Shown here one piece after another: positions 9,169 to 18,837 of a stretch of 64,000 bases of DNA. Position 1 is the stretch's first letter. Every line of letters begins with the position of its first letter. Source of the stretch: Marinicella litoralis (lineage in GTDB: Bacteria > Pseudomonadota > Gammaproteobacteria > Xanthomonadales > Marinicellaceae); NCBI RefSeq assembly GCF_002591915.1, contig NZ_NIHB01000005.1, positions 85,989 to 149,988 of the forward strand, in the 5' to 3' direction. Under the pieces are notes generated by a model. It was not told the origin of the DNA. It searched no databases and saw only the letters and a list, made by a program, of their open reading frames with translations. Position numbers and translations under genes: made by a program.

Positions 9169-9795
9169 TCATGGTTTGGCTTTATGACATTGATTGAGAC
9201 CTTCAAAAAATTGGTTGATGAGTTTTGTCCCATCCTTTTTAATGTTGATCAGTTCAAGCCCACTGAGGTACTCAAACAAAAGGCCTTTTAAAAAACAATG
9301 TAAGGTTAAAGTCAGTATTTGAGGATCGGTCTTTGGGTTCAGTTGTTTCCTTTGTATGGCCCTTTCAAAATATTGTTCAAATAATTTCAAACTGTTTAAC
9401 TTTTTGTCTTGGTGGGTTTTTTTGAATTGAGCCAAATGTCCAGAATAGTCACATTCAAAGAACAGTTTCATGATTCGTGTTTTGGTCTTATTTTCATCTA
9501 AGTTGTTTAATAGCTTGATACAAAGCAGCTTTAATTGACTGATGGGTTCTTCGGTGTCATGTTCCAAATCTTCTAGTATCAATTGAATAAAAGGTTCGTG
9601 CAACAAGCCGTGTAAGGCGTCGAAAATTTCAGGTTTGTTTTTGAAGTGCCAGTAGATGGCACCGCGTGTCACTGCAGCTCGTTTGGCTATTTCATCCAAG
9701 GAGGTGTTGAAATACCCCTGTTCTGAAAAACAGTCCAATGCCCCAGTCAAAATTTTCTCTTTGGTTTTTTGTGCTTCTTCTTTGGTCTTTCTCAT
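9169..9795 (-). CDS. TetR/AcrR-family repressor of the adjacent RND pump
   Basis: 208 aa. The N-terminal TetR helix-turn-helix is unmistakable (TSLDEIAKRAAVTRGAIYWHFKNKPEIF, about residues 30-57), and the C-terminal ligand domain has the size seen in AcrR/TtgR. The ATG at 9795 is preferred because it gives the usual MRKTKEEAQKTKEKIL. The alternative at 9834 would run translation through the operator. It is divergent from the efflux operon, with a perfect palindrome between them, so it very likely represses that operon and perhaps itself. Binding of drugs or other pump substrates is the expected inducer; the ligand is unknown. Confidence 0.88.
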   Translation of the reverse strand: MRKTKEEAQKTKEKILTGALDCFSEQGYFNTSLDEIAKRAAVTRGAIYWHFKNKPEIFDALHGLLHEPFIQLILEDLEHDTEEPISQLKLLCIKLLNNLDENKTKTRIMKLFFECDYSGHLAQFKKTHQDKKLNSLKLFEQYFERAIQRKQLNPKTDPQILTLTLHCFLKGLLFEYLSGLELINIKKDGTKLINQFFEGLNQCHKAKP

Positions 9796-9824
9796 ATTGA
9801 CAAGTTTAACAGAAGTCAGATTGA

Positions 9825-9853
9825 TTGACAACATACATCCATGTATGTATAAT
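9825..9853 (+). promoter_or_regulatory. Efflux-operon promoter with embedded TetR-type operator
   Basis: Consensus TTGACA (9825-9830) and TATAAT (9848-9853) are spaced exactly 17 nt apart. The spacer is almost filled by the palindrome ACATACATCCATGTATGT (9831-9848; 8-bp arms, 2-bp centre). A bound repressor dimer would block RNA polymerase completely. The half-site ACATACAT is like that remembered for the E. coli AcrR operator, though the centre is shorter here. Confidence 0.82.
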
Positions 9854-9981
9854 TAAATTTTTTAACTATAACTGCGTTTAAAGCAGTTTGTAAAAGCAAA
9901 ATCACATGAATTGTTGACTCTTAATATCTGAATTAACAAGACAGACAAGTCGTTCACCCATTACACAATGAGAATTAGAAA

Positions 9982-11142
9982 ATGAAAAACAAGATTGTCC
10001 TATTGATCATCATTACATTGTTGGCCATTGCTGGATATTGGATTTATAGCCATTATTTCAATGTGACCCAATCACCACAAAATGGATCGGCAACAATCAT
10101 GAAGGTCAATGTGACTGCTGTAGAAGTCCATCCTGAAGATGTCACCATGAAAATAGTGCTGCCTGGCAGAACAGCGGCTTATAAACAGTCTCAAGTGAGG
10201 CCACAAGTCAGTGGAATCATTAAACAGCGCATGTTTAAAGAAGGGTCACTGGTTGAAAAAGGGCAGCAATTGTATCAGCTGGATGGTGCCCGTTATGAAG
10301 CCAATTTGCGCAGTGCCAAAGCCAATTTACAAAGTGCCAAAGCCAACTTCAAAGCCATCAAGGCCAGGTACAATCGGATTTTGTTGTTGATTGAGAAAAA
10401 AGCCGTCAGCCAACAAGATTTGGATGATGTTGAAGCGCAACTCGATCAAGCCAATGCAGCCATTTCAGTGGCTGAAGCCAATGTGGCATTGGAACAAATA
10501 AATGTGGATTATAGTCACGTTTATGCACCCATTTCTGGACGCATTGGTAAATCAAATTTAACCGTTGGTGCATTGGTTACGGCTGGTCAAGCAGACAGTT
10601 TAGCTACCATCACTCAATTGGATCCTATCTATGTTGACATGCAAGTGGCCGGTACAGAATCCGTGTGGGTACAGCAACAAATCAGTTCTGGTGCAGCAAT
10701 CGAAGTGGCATTAAAGGGACAAGGGTATGAGGCATTCACCGGCGTTTTAGAATTTTCAGATGTCACAGTCAACGAAACCACGGGTTCAGTAGGACTTCGT
10801 GCGCTGATGGATAACAGCGAAGGTGGTTTATTGCCAGGTTTGTTTGTTAATGCAGAGATTAACCTGGGACAACAAAAGCATATATTGGTGCCACAAAGGG
10901 CCACTACACGAAACCCGTCTGGAGAACTTGTTGTCTGGTTGGTCGGGCCTGACAACCTGGCCAAGCCACAGGTCATTCAAGTCAATAAGGCACAAGGAAA
11001 TTCTTGGATAGTGACTGCCGGCTTGAAGGCTGGTGATCGGGTCGTGGTTGAAGGTTATCAAAAATTACAGCCTGGTTCTGAAGTTATCGTGTCAAACTGG
11101 GACCATGAGTCTGTTTCAAATACCAAGGATCTCAGGGGATAA
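9982..11142 (+). CDS. RND efflux periplasmic adaptor (AcrA/MexA type)
   Basis: Membrane fusion protein linking the inner-membrane pump to an outer-membrane TolC-like channel. It has an N-terminal hydrophobic anchor (residues 4-23) without a lipobox cysteine, so it is probably held by a transmembrane helix rather than a lipid. Then follow a lipoyl half (QVRPQVSGIIKQRMFKEGSLVEKGQQLYQLD), an alpha hairpin (about 95-165, repeats of SAKAN), the second lipoyl half (YAPISGRIGKSNLTVGALV), and beta-barrel and membrane-proximal domains. The pump gene begins 3 nt after its stop, so the two form an operon. No outer-membrane channel gene follows. Confidence 0.92.
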   Translation: MKNKIVLLIIITLLAIAGYWIYSHYFNVTQSPQNGSATIMKVNVTAVEVHPEDVTMKIVLPGRTAAYKQSQVRPQVSGIIKQRMFKEGSLVEKGQQLYQLDGARYEANLRSAKANLQSAKANFKAIKARYNRILLLIEKKAVSQQDLDDVEAQLDQANAAISVAEANVALEQINVDYSHVYAPISGRIGKSNLTVGALVTAGQADSLATITQLDPIYVDMQVAGTESVWVQQQISSGAAIEVALKGQGYEAFTGVLEFSDVTVNETTGSVGLRALMDNSEGGLLPGLFVNAEINLGQQKHILVPQRATTRNPSGELVVWLVGPDNLAKPQVIQVNKAQGNSWIVTAGLKAGDRVVVEGYQKLQPGSEVIVSNWDHESVSNTKDLRG

Positions 11143-11145
11143 TTT

Positions 11146-14100
11146 ATGGCCAAGTTTTTTATAGAAAGACCTGTATTTGCCTGGGTGATTGCCATCATTA
11201 TTATGTTGGCAGGCATCTTAGCGATTCGTACTTTGCCGGTTGAACAGTACCCCAAGATAGCGCCACCGACCGTGTCAATTACAGCGGCTTATCCTGGGGC
11301 ATCGGCTGAAACTGTAGAAAATGCAGTCACACAGGTGATAGAACAGCGTTTGACCGGCATTGATCAATTGCGTTATTACAATTCAAGCAGTCAAGACGGT
11401 TCTATGAGTATCAACATTACATTTGAACCAGGTGTTGATCCAGACATTGCACAGGTGCAAACTCAAAACAAAGTACAGGGTGCCGTCAGCTTGTTGCCCC
11501 AGGAAGTACAAGCCCAAGGGGTCACTGTCACCAAGTCAAACGATACGTTCTTGTTGGTGGTTGGTATTTACAGTGAAGATGGCAGTGTTTCTCAAGGGGA
11601 TTTGGGTGATATATTGGCATCGAATTTCAGAGACCCTTTGTCCAGAATCAATGGCATCGGTAGTGTCACTGTCTTTGGTTCACAACATGCCATGCGCATT
11701 TGGTTGGATCCAGCCAAATTGTTCAGTTACAACATGACTCCAGTTGATGTGCAAAACGCCATCAGACAACAAAATACCGATATTTCTGCCGGTCAACTGG
11801 GTGCCTTGCCTGCGGTTAAAGGACAACAAATCAATGCCACAGTGACGGCTCAATCTAGGTTACAAACAGCTGAAGACTTTCAGAACATCATCCTGCGTGT
11901 CAATACGGATGGTGGCCAAGTGAGGCTAAGTGATGTGGCCAGGGTTGAATTGGGATCAGAGTCCTATGGCACCATTGCCAGGTACAAACGTCAACCCGCC
12001 ACGGGATTGGCCGTTTCTTTGGCCACCGGTGCCAATGCCCTGGATACAGCCAATGAAGTGAAAGCCAAGGTGGCCGAGTTGTCAAAATTCTTACCTGAAA
12101 ATGTCAAAGTCATTTATCCATTTGACAGCACACCCTTTATTGAGTTATCAATCAATTCGGTGGTACAAACATTGATCGAGGCGGTGGTTTTGGTGTTTTT
12201 TGTGATGCTGTTGTTTTTACAAAATTTACGCGCCACATTGATTCCAACCATTGCTGTTCCTGTGGTATTGTTGGGTACTTTTGCCATCCTTTCAGCATTT
12301 GGTTTTTCAATCAACGTATTGACCATGTTTGCCATGGTGTTGGCAATTGGCTTGTTGGTGGATGATGCCATTGTGGTGGTGGAAAACGTAGAGCGGGTGA
12401 TGAGCGAAGAAGGATTGTCACCCAAAGAAGCCACCAAAAAGTCAATGGAACAGATTACTGGCGCATTGGTCGGTATTGCGGTGGTGTTGTCGGCGGTTTT
12501 CATTCCAATGGCATTTTTTGCCGGCTCAGCCGGTTCCATTTATCGTCAGTTTTCCATCACCATCGTATCTGCCATGGGCTTATCTGTTCTGGTGGCTTTG
12601 GTGTTATCCCCATCATTATGCGCGACCTTCTTGAAACAAAGTCATGATGAACATCGCAGGAAATCCACGGGATTTTTTGGTTGGTTCAACCGCCACTTCA
12701 ATGCCTTGAGAGCTGGTTATGAAAAAACCATCTCCTACATGGCCAGACGCATCCTGCGTTTCATGTTGCTTTATGGTTTGTTGTTGGCTGTCGTGGCTTA
12801 TGTGTTTATCAGTTTGCCCAAATCCTTTTTACCCGATGAAGACCAAGGCACGATGTTCGTGATGGTCAATGCACCAGCAGGAGCAACGGCTGAGCGAACC
12901 TTGGAGTCGGTGAAACAAGTTGAAGACTATATGCTGGAACAGCAGGGTGACAATGTCGAGCATTTGTTTACCATTGTTGGTTTCAGTTTCAGTGGCGCTG
13001 CACAAAATGCCGCCCTTGGCTTTGTGCGCTTGAAAGATTGGTCATTGCGACCAGATGACAACCAAAGTGTGTTTGCCATTGCTGGTCAGGCATACGGTGC
13101 TTTTACTCAAATAAAAGACGCCAGTGCTTTTGCTTTTTTTCCACCACCCATTCAAGAGCTTGGTAATGCTTCTGGTTTTGATTTTCAATTGGTAGACAAG
13201 GCCGGCTTGGGCCATGAAGCTTTGATGAATGCGCGCAATCAGTTTCTTGGGGCCGCAGCACAAAACTCTCAACTTGTAGGGGTTAGACCCAATGGCTTAA
13301 ATGATGTACCACAATTCAAAATCAACATAGACAATGAAAAAGCTTCGTCGATGGGTTTGTCATTAAGCGACATCAATGGCACCTTACAAATTGCTTGGGG
13401 TTCTCGCTATGTCAATGACTTCTTGGACAAAGGAAAAATCAAAAAAGTATTCCTTCAGTCTGATGCGCCGCATCGAATGAAACCAGAAGACTTGTCTTTG
13501 TGGTACGTAAAAAACAACCAAGGTGAGATGGTGGCTTTTAATCGCTTTGCTGAGACTGAGTGGGTTTATGGTTCACCTAAATTAGAGCGCTTTAATGGCG
13601 AGTCATCGGTCAATGTGCAAGGTTCAGCAGCACCAGGGGTCAGTACCGGTGAAGCCATGGATGCGGTCCAAGGCTTGGTTGATCAATTGCCTGAAGGCAT
13701 CGAGCTGGCCTGGTCAGGTCTGTCTTACGAAGAAAAACAAAGTGGTTCACAAGCGCCGGCATTGTATGCCTTGTCTGTGTTGATTGTCTTTTTGAGTTTA
13801 GCGGCTTTGTATGAAAGTTGGGCGGTGCCAATTGCAGTTATTTTGGCGGTGCCCTTGGGCATTTTAGGTGCGGTGATAGCCAGTCGTATGTTTGGTTTGT
13901 CCAATGATGTGTATTTTCAAGTGGCGCTGTTAACCACCGTTGGCTTGGCATCGAAGAACGCCATTTTGATTGTCGAATTTGCCAAAGAATTGAAAGACCA
14001 AGGTGTCGAATTGTTGGAAGCGGTGGCGACAGCAGCCAAGCAGCGATTCAGACCCATCATCATGACATCACTGGCCTTTATCTTGGGGGTTACACCTTTG

Positions 14101-14250
14101 GCACTGTCCAGTGGCGCAGGTGCCGCCAGTCAAAATGCCATAGGCATCGCAGTGATGGGTGGCATGATTGCATCAACAGTGCTGGCTATTTTGTTTGTTC
14201 CCATGTTTTATGTGTTGGTTCAAAAAGTATTCAGAAAACAAAAAGATTAA
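11146..14250 (+). CDS. RND multidrug efflux pump, HAE1 family (AcrB/MexB type)
   Basis: Trimeric inner-membrane proton/drug antiporter, 1034 aa. The start MAKFFIERPVFAWVIAIIIMLAGILAI is diagnostic. Proton-relay residues are visible: Asp406-Asp407 (LLVDDAIVVVENVER) in TM4, Lys937 (ASKNAILIVEFAKEL) in TM10, and the RFRPIIMTSLAF arginine near 969 in TM11. Two large periplasmic loops with GQLGALPAVKGQQ and related motifs are in place. Together with the upstream adaptor and repressor it forms a drug- and detergent-responsive export system. Substrates cannot be told from the sequence. Confidence 0.95.
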   Translation: MAKFFIERPVFAWVIAIIIMLAGILAIRTLPVEQYPKIAPPTVSITAAYPGASAETVENAVTQVIEQRLTGIDQLRYYNSSSQDGSMSINITFEPGVDPDIAQVQTQNKVQGAVSLLPQEVQAQGVTVTKSNDTFLLVVGIYSEDGSVSQGDLGDILASNFRDPLSRINGIGSVTVFGSQHAMRIWLDPAKLFSYNMTPVDVQNAIRQQNTDISAGQLGALPAVKGQQINATVTAQSRLQTAEDFQNIILRVNTDGGQVRLSDVARVELGSESYGTIARYKRQPATGLAVSLATGANALDTANEVKAKVAELSKFLPENVKVIYPFDSTPFIELSINSVVQTLIEAVVLVFFVMLLFLQNLRATLIPTIAVPVVLLGTFAILSAFGFSINVLTMFAMVLAIGLLVDDAIVVVENVERVMSEEGLSPKEATKKSMEQITGALVGIAVVLSAVFIPMAFFAGSAGSIYRQFSITIVSAMGLSVLVALVLSPSLCATFLKQSHDEHRRKSTGFFGWFNRHFNALRAGYEKTISYMARRILRFMLLYGLLLAVVAYVFISLPKSFLPDEDQGTMFVMVNAPAGATAERTLESVKQVEDYMLEQQGDNVEHLFTIVGFSFSGAAQNAALGFVRLKDWSLRPDDNQSVFAIAGQAYGAFTQIKDASAFAFFPPPIQELGNASGFDFQLVDKAGLGHEALMNARNQFLGAAAQNSQLVGVRPNGLNDVPQFKINIDNEKASSMGLSLSDINGTLQIAWGSRYVNDFLDKGKIKKVFLQSDAPHRMKPEDLSLWYVKNNQGEMVAFNRFAETEWVYGSPKLERFNGESSVNVQGSAAPGVSTGEAMDAVQGLVDQLPEGIELAWSGLSYEEKQSGSQAPALYALSVLIVFLSLAALYESWAVPIAVILAVPLGILGAVIASRMFGLSNDVYFQVALLTTVGLASKNAILIVEFAKELKDQGVELLEAVATAAKQRFRPIIMTSLAFILGVTPLALSSGAGAASQNAIGIAVMGGMIASTVLAILFVPMFYVLVQKVFRKQKD

Positions 14251-14275
14251 TTACCCACAAGTTTGACCTTTTTGG

Positions 14276-14308
14276 CGCCCGTTTCATGCGAATGATTCGG
14301 GCGTTTTT
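14276..14308 (+). terminator. Intrinsic terminator of the efflux operon
   Basis: CGCCCG (14276-14281) pairs with CGGGCG (14298-14303) across a 16-nt loop and is followed directly by TTTTT. Confidence 0.65.
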
Positions 14309-14392
14309 GTCAGGAAAGAATTCATTCTGGCGGCCACTGTTTTTAGTTATAATCATTGGCATTCATAACAAAAAAATAAAGGGGTATCAGGT

Positions 14393-16417
14393 ATGAAGTC
14401 AGATCAACCAGTGGTTTCCGCTGACAGAAACATTGCAGAATTAACCATCAAAGCACTGATTTTAGGTGCCTTGTTATCGATGGTGTTGGCAGCGGCCAAT
14501 GCTTACATTGGTTTGTTGGTGGGTTTAACGGTTTCAGCTTCGATTCCGGCTGCTGCGGTTTCAATGGGTTTATTGCGTATGTTCAAGCGATCGACCATCT
14601 TAGAAAACAACATGGTACAGACTGCTGCATCGGCCGGTGAGTCGTTGGTGGCTGGCATTATATTCACCATTCCTGCTTTGGTGATGATGAAAGCATGGGC
14701 AGGTTACGAATATGGACCGATGGTAGCGATTGCAATTGTTGGTGGTATTTTGGGTGTGGCATTCACCATTCCATTGCGTCGAGCCTTGATTGTTGAAGCC
14801 AAGTTAAAGTTTCCAGAAGGCGTCGCCACCGCAGCCGTTTTGCAGACTGGTGGGATTGAAAATGACCGCAGCAAGAAAATTGCCAATAAAATTGCAGATG
14901 CTGGCTTTGCCACTTTGTTAAAAGGCGCCTTGATCGGTGGGGTGGTTAAACTGCTTGAATCTGGTTTAGGTGTATTGGCTTCTGGTGTTTCCGCAACCAA
15001 AGCATTTTTTGGCGGTAAATACCTGTTTATGGGCGATGTAACTTTGAGTCCTGCCTTGTTGGGTGTGGGTTATATTGTTGGTTTAAACATTGCGTTTTTG
15101 GTGTTTTTAGGTGGTGCCCTGGGTACTTTAATTGGGGTGCCATTGAATTGGGCCTTTAATGGTGATGCCATCATGTTAGCCACTGGCATTGATTCAGCCA
15201 AATCAATGGCCGAATTGAGCTCGGCAGAATGGGGACAAATTGCCGGTCAGTCGTGGCAAAATTGTCGACGCATTGGTGTGGGTGCAATGATGATAGGTGG
15301 ATTGTGGTCACTGATCAGTTTGGCCAAACCCTTGTGGCAAGGTGTGGCAGCCAGTATCAAAGCCTACAAAGACAGCAAAGGCGAGGGTGGTGGTCTAGCA
15401 AGAACTGAATTTGATACGCCGATTCACTTTGTTGGCATCGTGGTATTGGTCGCCATTGTTCCGGTATTTTTAATCTTCAAAAATGCACTGGGGGTTTATC
15501 CTGATGCGAACTTCATCGCAGCGGTTATGACTGTGTTGATGTTGGTGTTTGGTTTTATTTTTGCTTCGGTGGCCGGTTACATGGCTGGCTTGGTCGGCTC
15601 ATCAAACAATCCGATTTCAGGTGTGACCATTGCAACCGTCATTGTCTCTGCCCTGATTTTGTTACAGTTGATGGGCAATGATGGCATGGCTGCCACCTTA
15701 GGCCCCATAGCCGTTATATTTTTGGCTGGCTTGATTTGTTCGGCGGCAGCCATTGCTGGCGATAACATGCAAGACCTTAAATGTGGTCATGTGGTCGGGG
15801 CAACTCCTTGGAAACAGCAGGTGTTTCAAGTCGTGGGTGTGGTCGCAGCCGCCTTGGTGATTCCATTTGTCTTGAACATACTTGACCAAGGTTATGGCAT
15901 TGGTCGTGTGTCACCAATAAATCCAAGTGCAACCATGTTGGCAGCGCCACAAGCGGGATTGATGCAAGCATTGGCCAGCGGTATTTTTGGCGCCGGTATT
16001 GAATGGGGTTTCATCTTTATTGGATTTGGCTTGGCTGTGGTATTGATTGTCTTGGATAAAATTCAAGAGAAACGCGGTTCAAGTTTCCGTTTTCCAGTTT
16101 TGGCAGTGGCGGTGGGCGTGTATCTACCCTTGGGTTTGTCAGTACCGATTTTCATTGGTGGTATATTGGCGCACCTATTGAAGAAAAAAGCGGCCCAACA
16201 ATCGACTGAGAAACAACAAGTCAAAGAATCCAGTGGTTTGTTATTGGCATCAGGTTTAATCACTGGAGAAGCCCTGATGGGTGTATTGGTGGCAGTGGCT
16301 GCGGTCAGCTTCCAAGGCATGGTGCCATTCCTGACATTCAGTGGGGCTTGGTGGTGTGGTGTGGCCGTGTTTGTTGCTGTTATTTACTACATATACAACA
16401 AAGTTCAGCGCAGTTAA
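14393..16417 (+). CDS. OPT-family oligopeptide transporter
   Basis: A polytopic membrane protein of 674 aa with about 15 hydrophobic segments. The opening AANAYIGLLVGLTVSASIPAAAVSMG and the ENNMVQTAASAGESLVAGIIFTIPAL motif are typical of bacterial OPT (oligopeptide transporter) proteins, which are proton-driven and in other organisms carry small peptides or metal chelates. It is monocistronic, between two intrinsic terminators. A perfect TATAAT lies at 14348-14353, with no convincing -35. The substrate cannot be inferred. Confidence 0.88.
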   Translation: MKSDQPVVSADRNIAELTIKALILGALLSMVLAAANAYIGLLVGLTVSASIPAAAVSMGLLRMFKRSTILENNMVQTAASAGESLVAGIIFTIPALVMMKAWAGYEYGPMVAIAIVGGILGVAFTIPLRRALIVEAKLKFPEGVATAAVLQTGGIENDRSKKIANKIADAGFATLLKGALIGGVVKLLESGLGVLASGVSATKAFFGGKYLFMGDVTLSPALLGVGYIVGLNIAFLVFLGGALGTLIGVPLNWAFNGDAIMLATGIDSAKSMAELSSAEWGQIAGQSWQNCRRIGVGAMMIGGLWSLISLAKPLWQGVAASIKAYKDSKGEGGGLARTEFDTPIHFVGIVVLVAIVPVFLIFKNALGVYPDANFIAAVMTVLMLVFGFIFASVAGYMAGLVGSSNNPISGVTIATVIVSALILLQLMGNDGMAATLGPIAVIFLAGLICSAAAIAGDNMQDLKCGHVVGATPWKQQVFQVVGVVAAALVIPFVLNILDQGYGIGRVSPINPSATMLAAPQAGLMQALASGIFGAGIEWGFIFIGFGLAVVLIVLDKIQEKRGSSFRFPVLAVAVGVYLPLGLSVPIFIGGILAHLLKKKAAQQSTEKQQVKESSGLLLASGLITGEALMGVLVAVAAVSFQGMVPFLTFSGAWWCGVAVFVAVIYYIYNKVQRS

Positions 16418-16432
16418 GCGATTACAGCCGGT

Positions 16433-16460
16433 AAAAAGGGCGTTTTAAACGCCCTTTTTT
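16433..16460. terminator. Intrinsic terminator between convergent genes
   Basis: AAAAAGGGCG (16433-16442) pairs with CGCCCTTTTT (16450-16459). A and T runs on both sides let it serve the OPT gene and the minus-strand crotonase gene. Confidence 0.8.
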
Positions 16461-16487
16461 GGTTTTCATTTAATGATTATTATGGCT

Positions 16488-17264
16488 TTATTTGCCTTGG
16501 AATTTGGCTTTGCGCTTTTCTAAAAATGCGCTGGTGCCTTCATTTTTGTCTGCTGAAGCACAGCAAATACCAAAGGCTTTGACTTCATAATCCAAAGCAT
16601 CAGGTAGGGCGCATTCCAGGCCTTTGTTGATGGCATCTATGGTCATGCTCAAAGCAATTGGCGCAGAGGCAGCCAACTGCTGTGCCACTTGCGTGACTGA
16701 TGCCATTAACTCACCTTGGGGTACCACCCAATTAATCAGGCCGATGTGTTCGGCTTTGTCAGCTGAAACCATGTCTCCCAATAAATTCATTTCCATGGAT
16801 TTGCTTTTGCCGACCAATCGAGTCAAGCGTTGGGTGCCACCAAATCCAGGTATGACGCCCAATTTGATTTCTGGTTGGCCAAATTTGGCATTGTCAGAGG
16901 CGATTCTTAAATGACAAGCCATGGCCAGTTCACAGCCGCCACCCAAAGCAAAACCGTTGACGGCCGCGATGACCGGCTTGCCACAGTTTTCAATGTGATT
17001 GAACACGGATTGACCAAAACGGGCAAATTTCATACCGGTCATGGCATCAGTGGTGGCCAATTCGGATATGTCCGCACCGGCAACAAACGCTTTATCACCA
17101 GAACCAGTGATGACGATACAAGCGACGTTGTCATCATCCGCCGCACCTTGGATGATGGTGTCTAATTCCTTTAAGGTGGCTTGGTTTAAAGCATTCAATT
17201 TATCAGGTCGATTGATGGTGATGGTTAAGATGTTGTTTTCAAGCTGTGATAGGACGTTGGCCAT
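16488..17264 (-). CDS. Enoyl-CoA hydratase/isomerase (crotonase family)
   Basis: 258 aa, the standard single-domain crotonase length. The oxyanion-hole segments are clear (FVAGADISEL near residue 60 and NGFALGGGCELAMACHLRIAS near 105). The two glutamates expected of a true hydratase are present: one in GGGCELA and one in QPEIKLGVIPGFGGTQRL. It probably hydrates trans-2-enoyl-CoA in fatty-acid or amino-acid breakdown. No beta-oxidation genes adjoin it, so the pathway is open. Confidence 0.88.
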   Translation of the reverse strand: MANVLSQLENNILTITINRPDKLNALNQATLKELDTIIQGAADDDNVACIVITGSGDKAFVAGADISELATTDAMTGMKFARFGQSVFNHIENCGKPVIAAVNGFALGGGCELAMACHLRIASDNAKFGQPEIKLGVIPGFGGTQRLTRLVGKSKSMEMNLLGDMVSADKAEHIGLINWVVPQGELMASVTQVAQQLAASAPIALSMTIDAINKGLECALPDALDYEVKAFGICCASADKNEGTSAFLEKRKAKFQGK

Positions 17265-17403
17265 GATTGATTAGATTGATTTTAAGGAAGTGAAATTATA
17301 CCAACAAACACGGTCTGGCCTCAATTCATTATGTTTTTGTTAAATCAAGGCTCATTCGGCGTTGATCCGTGGATTAAATGAACTTATTAGTTACTCGCTT
17401 GTC

Positions 17404-17432
17404 TTGTTTAACTCTAATGCCTGACGTACAAT
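17404..17432 (+). promoter_or_regulatory. Putative sigma70 promoter of the FKBP gene
   Basis: TTGTTT and TACAAT are spaced 17 nt apart, ending 29 nt before the start codon. AAGAGG follows as the ribosome-binding site. Confidence 0.45.
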
Positions 17433-17461
17433 ACGCGGCTGAATTTGTTAAGAGGTTTTGA

Positions 17462-18190
17462 ATGAAAAAATTAATTACATTGATGTTTTTGACCACAGCA
17501 TTTATCGCTGTAGCTCAAACAGAACAAGCAATACCAAAAAGCGCAGACATCACGTTTGACAAGGCTGCTGCTTCTTATGCCATCGGTTTTCGCATGGGTT
17601 TGCAAATGGCTGGCCGTGAAGGCAGTGCTTTTGATGTTGATATTGACCAAGCCATCAAAGGCTTGAAAGAAGGTGCCGCCAAAAGTGAGCCAAGCATCGA
17701 TAAAGAGGCGATGGCTACTGCATACGCCAATTACCAACAAAAACTGCAATTGTTCCAACGTGAAGAATATTTGGCCATGGCTGCCCAAAGTCAAAAACGC
17801 AGTGACGACTTTTTGGCACAAAACAGATCTAAAACAGGCATCAAGGAATTGGCCTCAGGTATTCAATACCGTGTGATCGAAGCTGGTTCAGGTAAAAACG
17901 CCAGTTTAGACAACACTGTTAAGGTTCATTACAGTGGTAAATTAATCGGCACAGAAGTGTTCGATAACTACCAAGAATTTGACAGCACTTACAAAAATGG
18001 TCAGCCATTAGAAATGGACATGAAACAAATTGGCATGCCAGGTTGGAGAGAAATCATTCCAATGATGAAAGCAGGCGATAAATGGCAAGTATTTATCCCA
18101 CCAGAAATGGCATACGGTGTGAAAGGACAAGGTCCTATCGGGCCTAATGAAGTTTTGGTTTTTGATGTGCACTTACTTGAAATCAAATAA
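17462..18190 (+). CDS. Periplasmic FKBP-type peptidyl-prolyl isomerase (FkpA/Mip-like)
   Basis: Protein-folding catalyst acting on Xaa-Pro bonds outside the inner membrane. A signal peptide covers residues 1-18. A helical dimerisation domain follows (about 28-125, SYAIGFRMGLQM...), and an FKBP catalytic domain fills 145-242 (VKVHYSGKLIGTEVFD, MPGWREIIPMMKAGDKWQVFIPPEMAYG, VLVFDVHLLEI). The V-shaped dimer and lack of cysteines fit the Mip/FkpA group. The transcript ends at the strong hairpin at 18219. Confidence 0.92.
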   Translation: MKKLITLMFLTTAFIAVAQTEQAIPKSADITFDKAAASYAIGFRMGLQMAGREGSAFDVDIDQAIKGLKEGAAKSEPSIDKEAMATAYANYQQKLQLFQREEYLAMAAQSQKRSDDFLAQNRSKTGIKELASGIQYRVIEAGSGKNASLDNTVKVHYSGKLIGTEVFDNYQEFDSTYKNGQPLEMDMKQIGMPGWREIIPMMKAGDKWQVFIPPEMAYGVKGQGPIGPNEVLVFDVHLLEIK

Positions 18191-18218
18191 ATACAGCTGA
18201 CACTGTAAAGATCGAAGA

Positions 18219-18244
18219 GGCAAGTTGCAGAACTTGCCTTTTTT
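18219..18244 (+). terminator. Intrinsic terminator of the FKBP gene
   Basis: GGCAAGTT, a GCAG tetraloop and AACTTGCC are followed by six T residues. It excludes the upstream in-frame start at 18225 for the next gene. Confidence 0.85.
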
Positions 18245-18254
18245 GCTTTCTGCC

Positions 18255-18833
18255 ATGGAAAATTTCAGTCAAAAAGTTAAGCCGCACCTCAATCAAAGTT
18301 TGATTGACGAAGACCTGTGGACAGGTGCGCCTGGCGAGATGGAACGCGCGGCAGCGGTGTTGTTTCCATTTTATTGGAAACAGAATGAGCCTTGGGTCTT
18401 GTTGACGCAGAGGAATGCCGATTTAAAACACCATTCTGGGCAAGTCAGTTTTCCGGGTGGTGGTTATGAAGCCCATGATAAAAACATCAAACAAACCGCT
18501 TTGCGCGAGACCCATGAAGAAATTGGGATTGAAGCTGGCTTGGTTGATGTGTGGGGGTTTTTAGATGGAATTGCATCAATCAGTGGCTTTCATGTCACGC
18601 CATTTGTTGGCGAAATCAAGGACGTTTCACAGCTGGTGATTGATGAAAATGAAGTAGATAGGGCCTTTGGTGTACCGTTCTCGTTTTTCCAAAATCGAGA
18701 CAACCGGGTTAAAAACAAAGTGAAGACACCTTTTGGTGATCGACATTACTATGTTTTTGATTACAAAGGTGATGTGATTTGGGGCTTAACTGCACAAATC
18801 ATTGTACAATTAGTCGATAGAATAAATAAATAA
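18255..18833 (+). CDS. NUDIX hydrolase, CoA-diphosphatase type
   Basis: 192 aa. The segment [21 protein letters not shown] matches the signature of CoA pyrophosphatases (NudL/YeaB group), and the Nudix helix [11 protein letters not shown] follows. The predicted reaction is CoA to 3',5'-ADP and phosphopantetheine. The ATG at 18255 is used because the earlier in-frame start lies inside a terminator. Its stop is 4 nt before miaB, so it probably leads the miaB-ybeZ-ybeY transcript. Confidence 0.82.
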   Translation: MENFSQKVKPHLNQSLIDEDLWTGAPGEMERAAAVLFPFYWKQNEPWVLLTQRNADLKHHSGQVSFPGGGYEAHDKNIKQTALRETHEEIGIEAGLVDVWGFLDGIASISGFHVTPFVGEIKDVSQLVIDENEVDRAFGVPFSFFQNRDNRVKNKVKTPFGDRHYYVFDYKGDVIWGLTAQIIVQLVDRINK

Positions 18834-18837
18834 GCTT

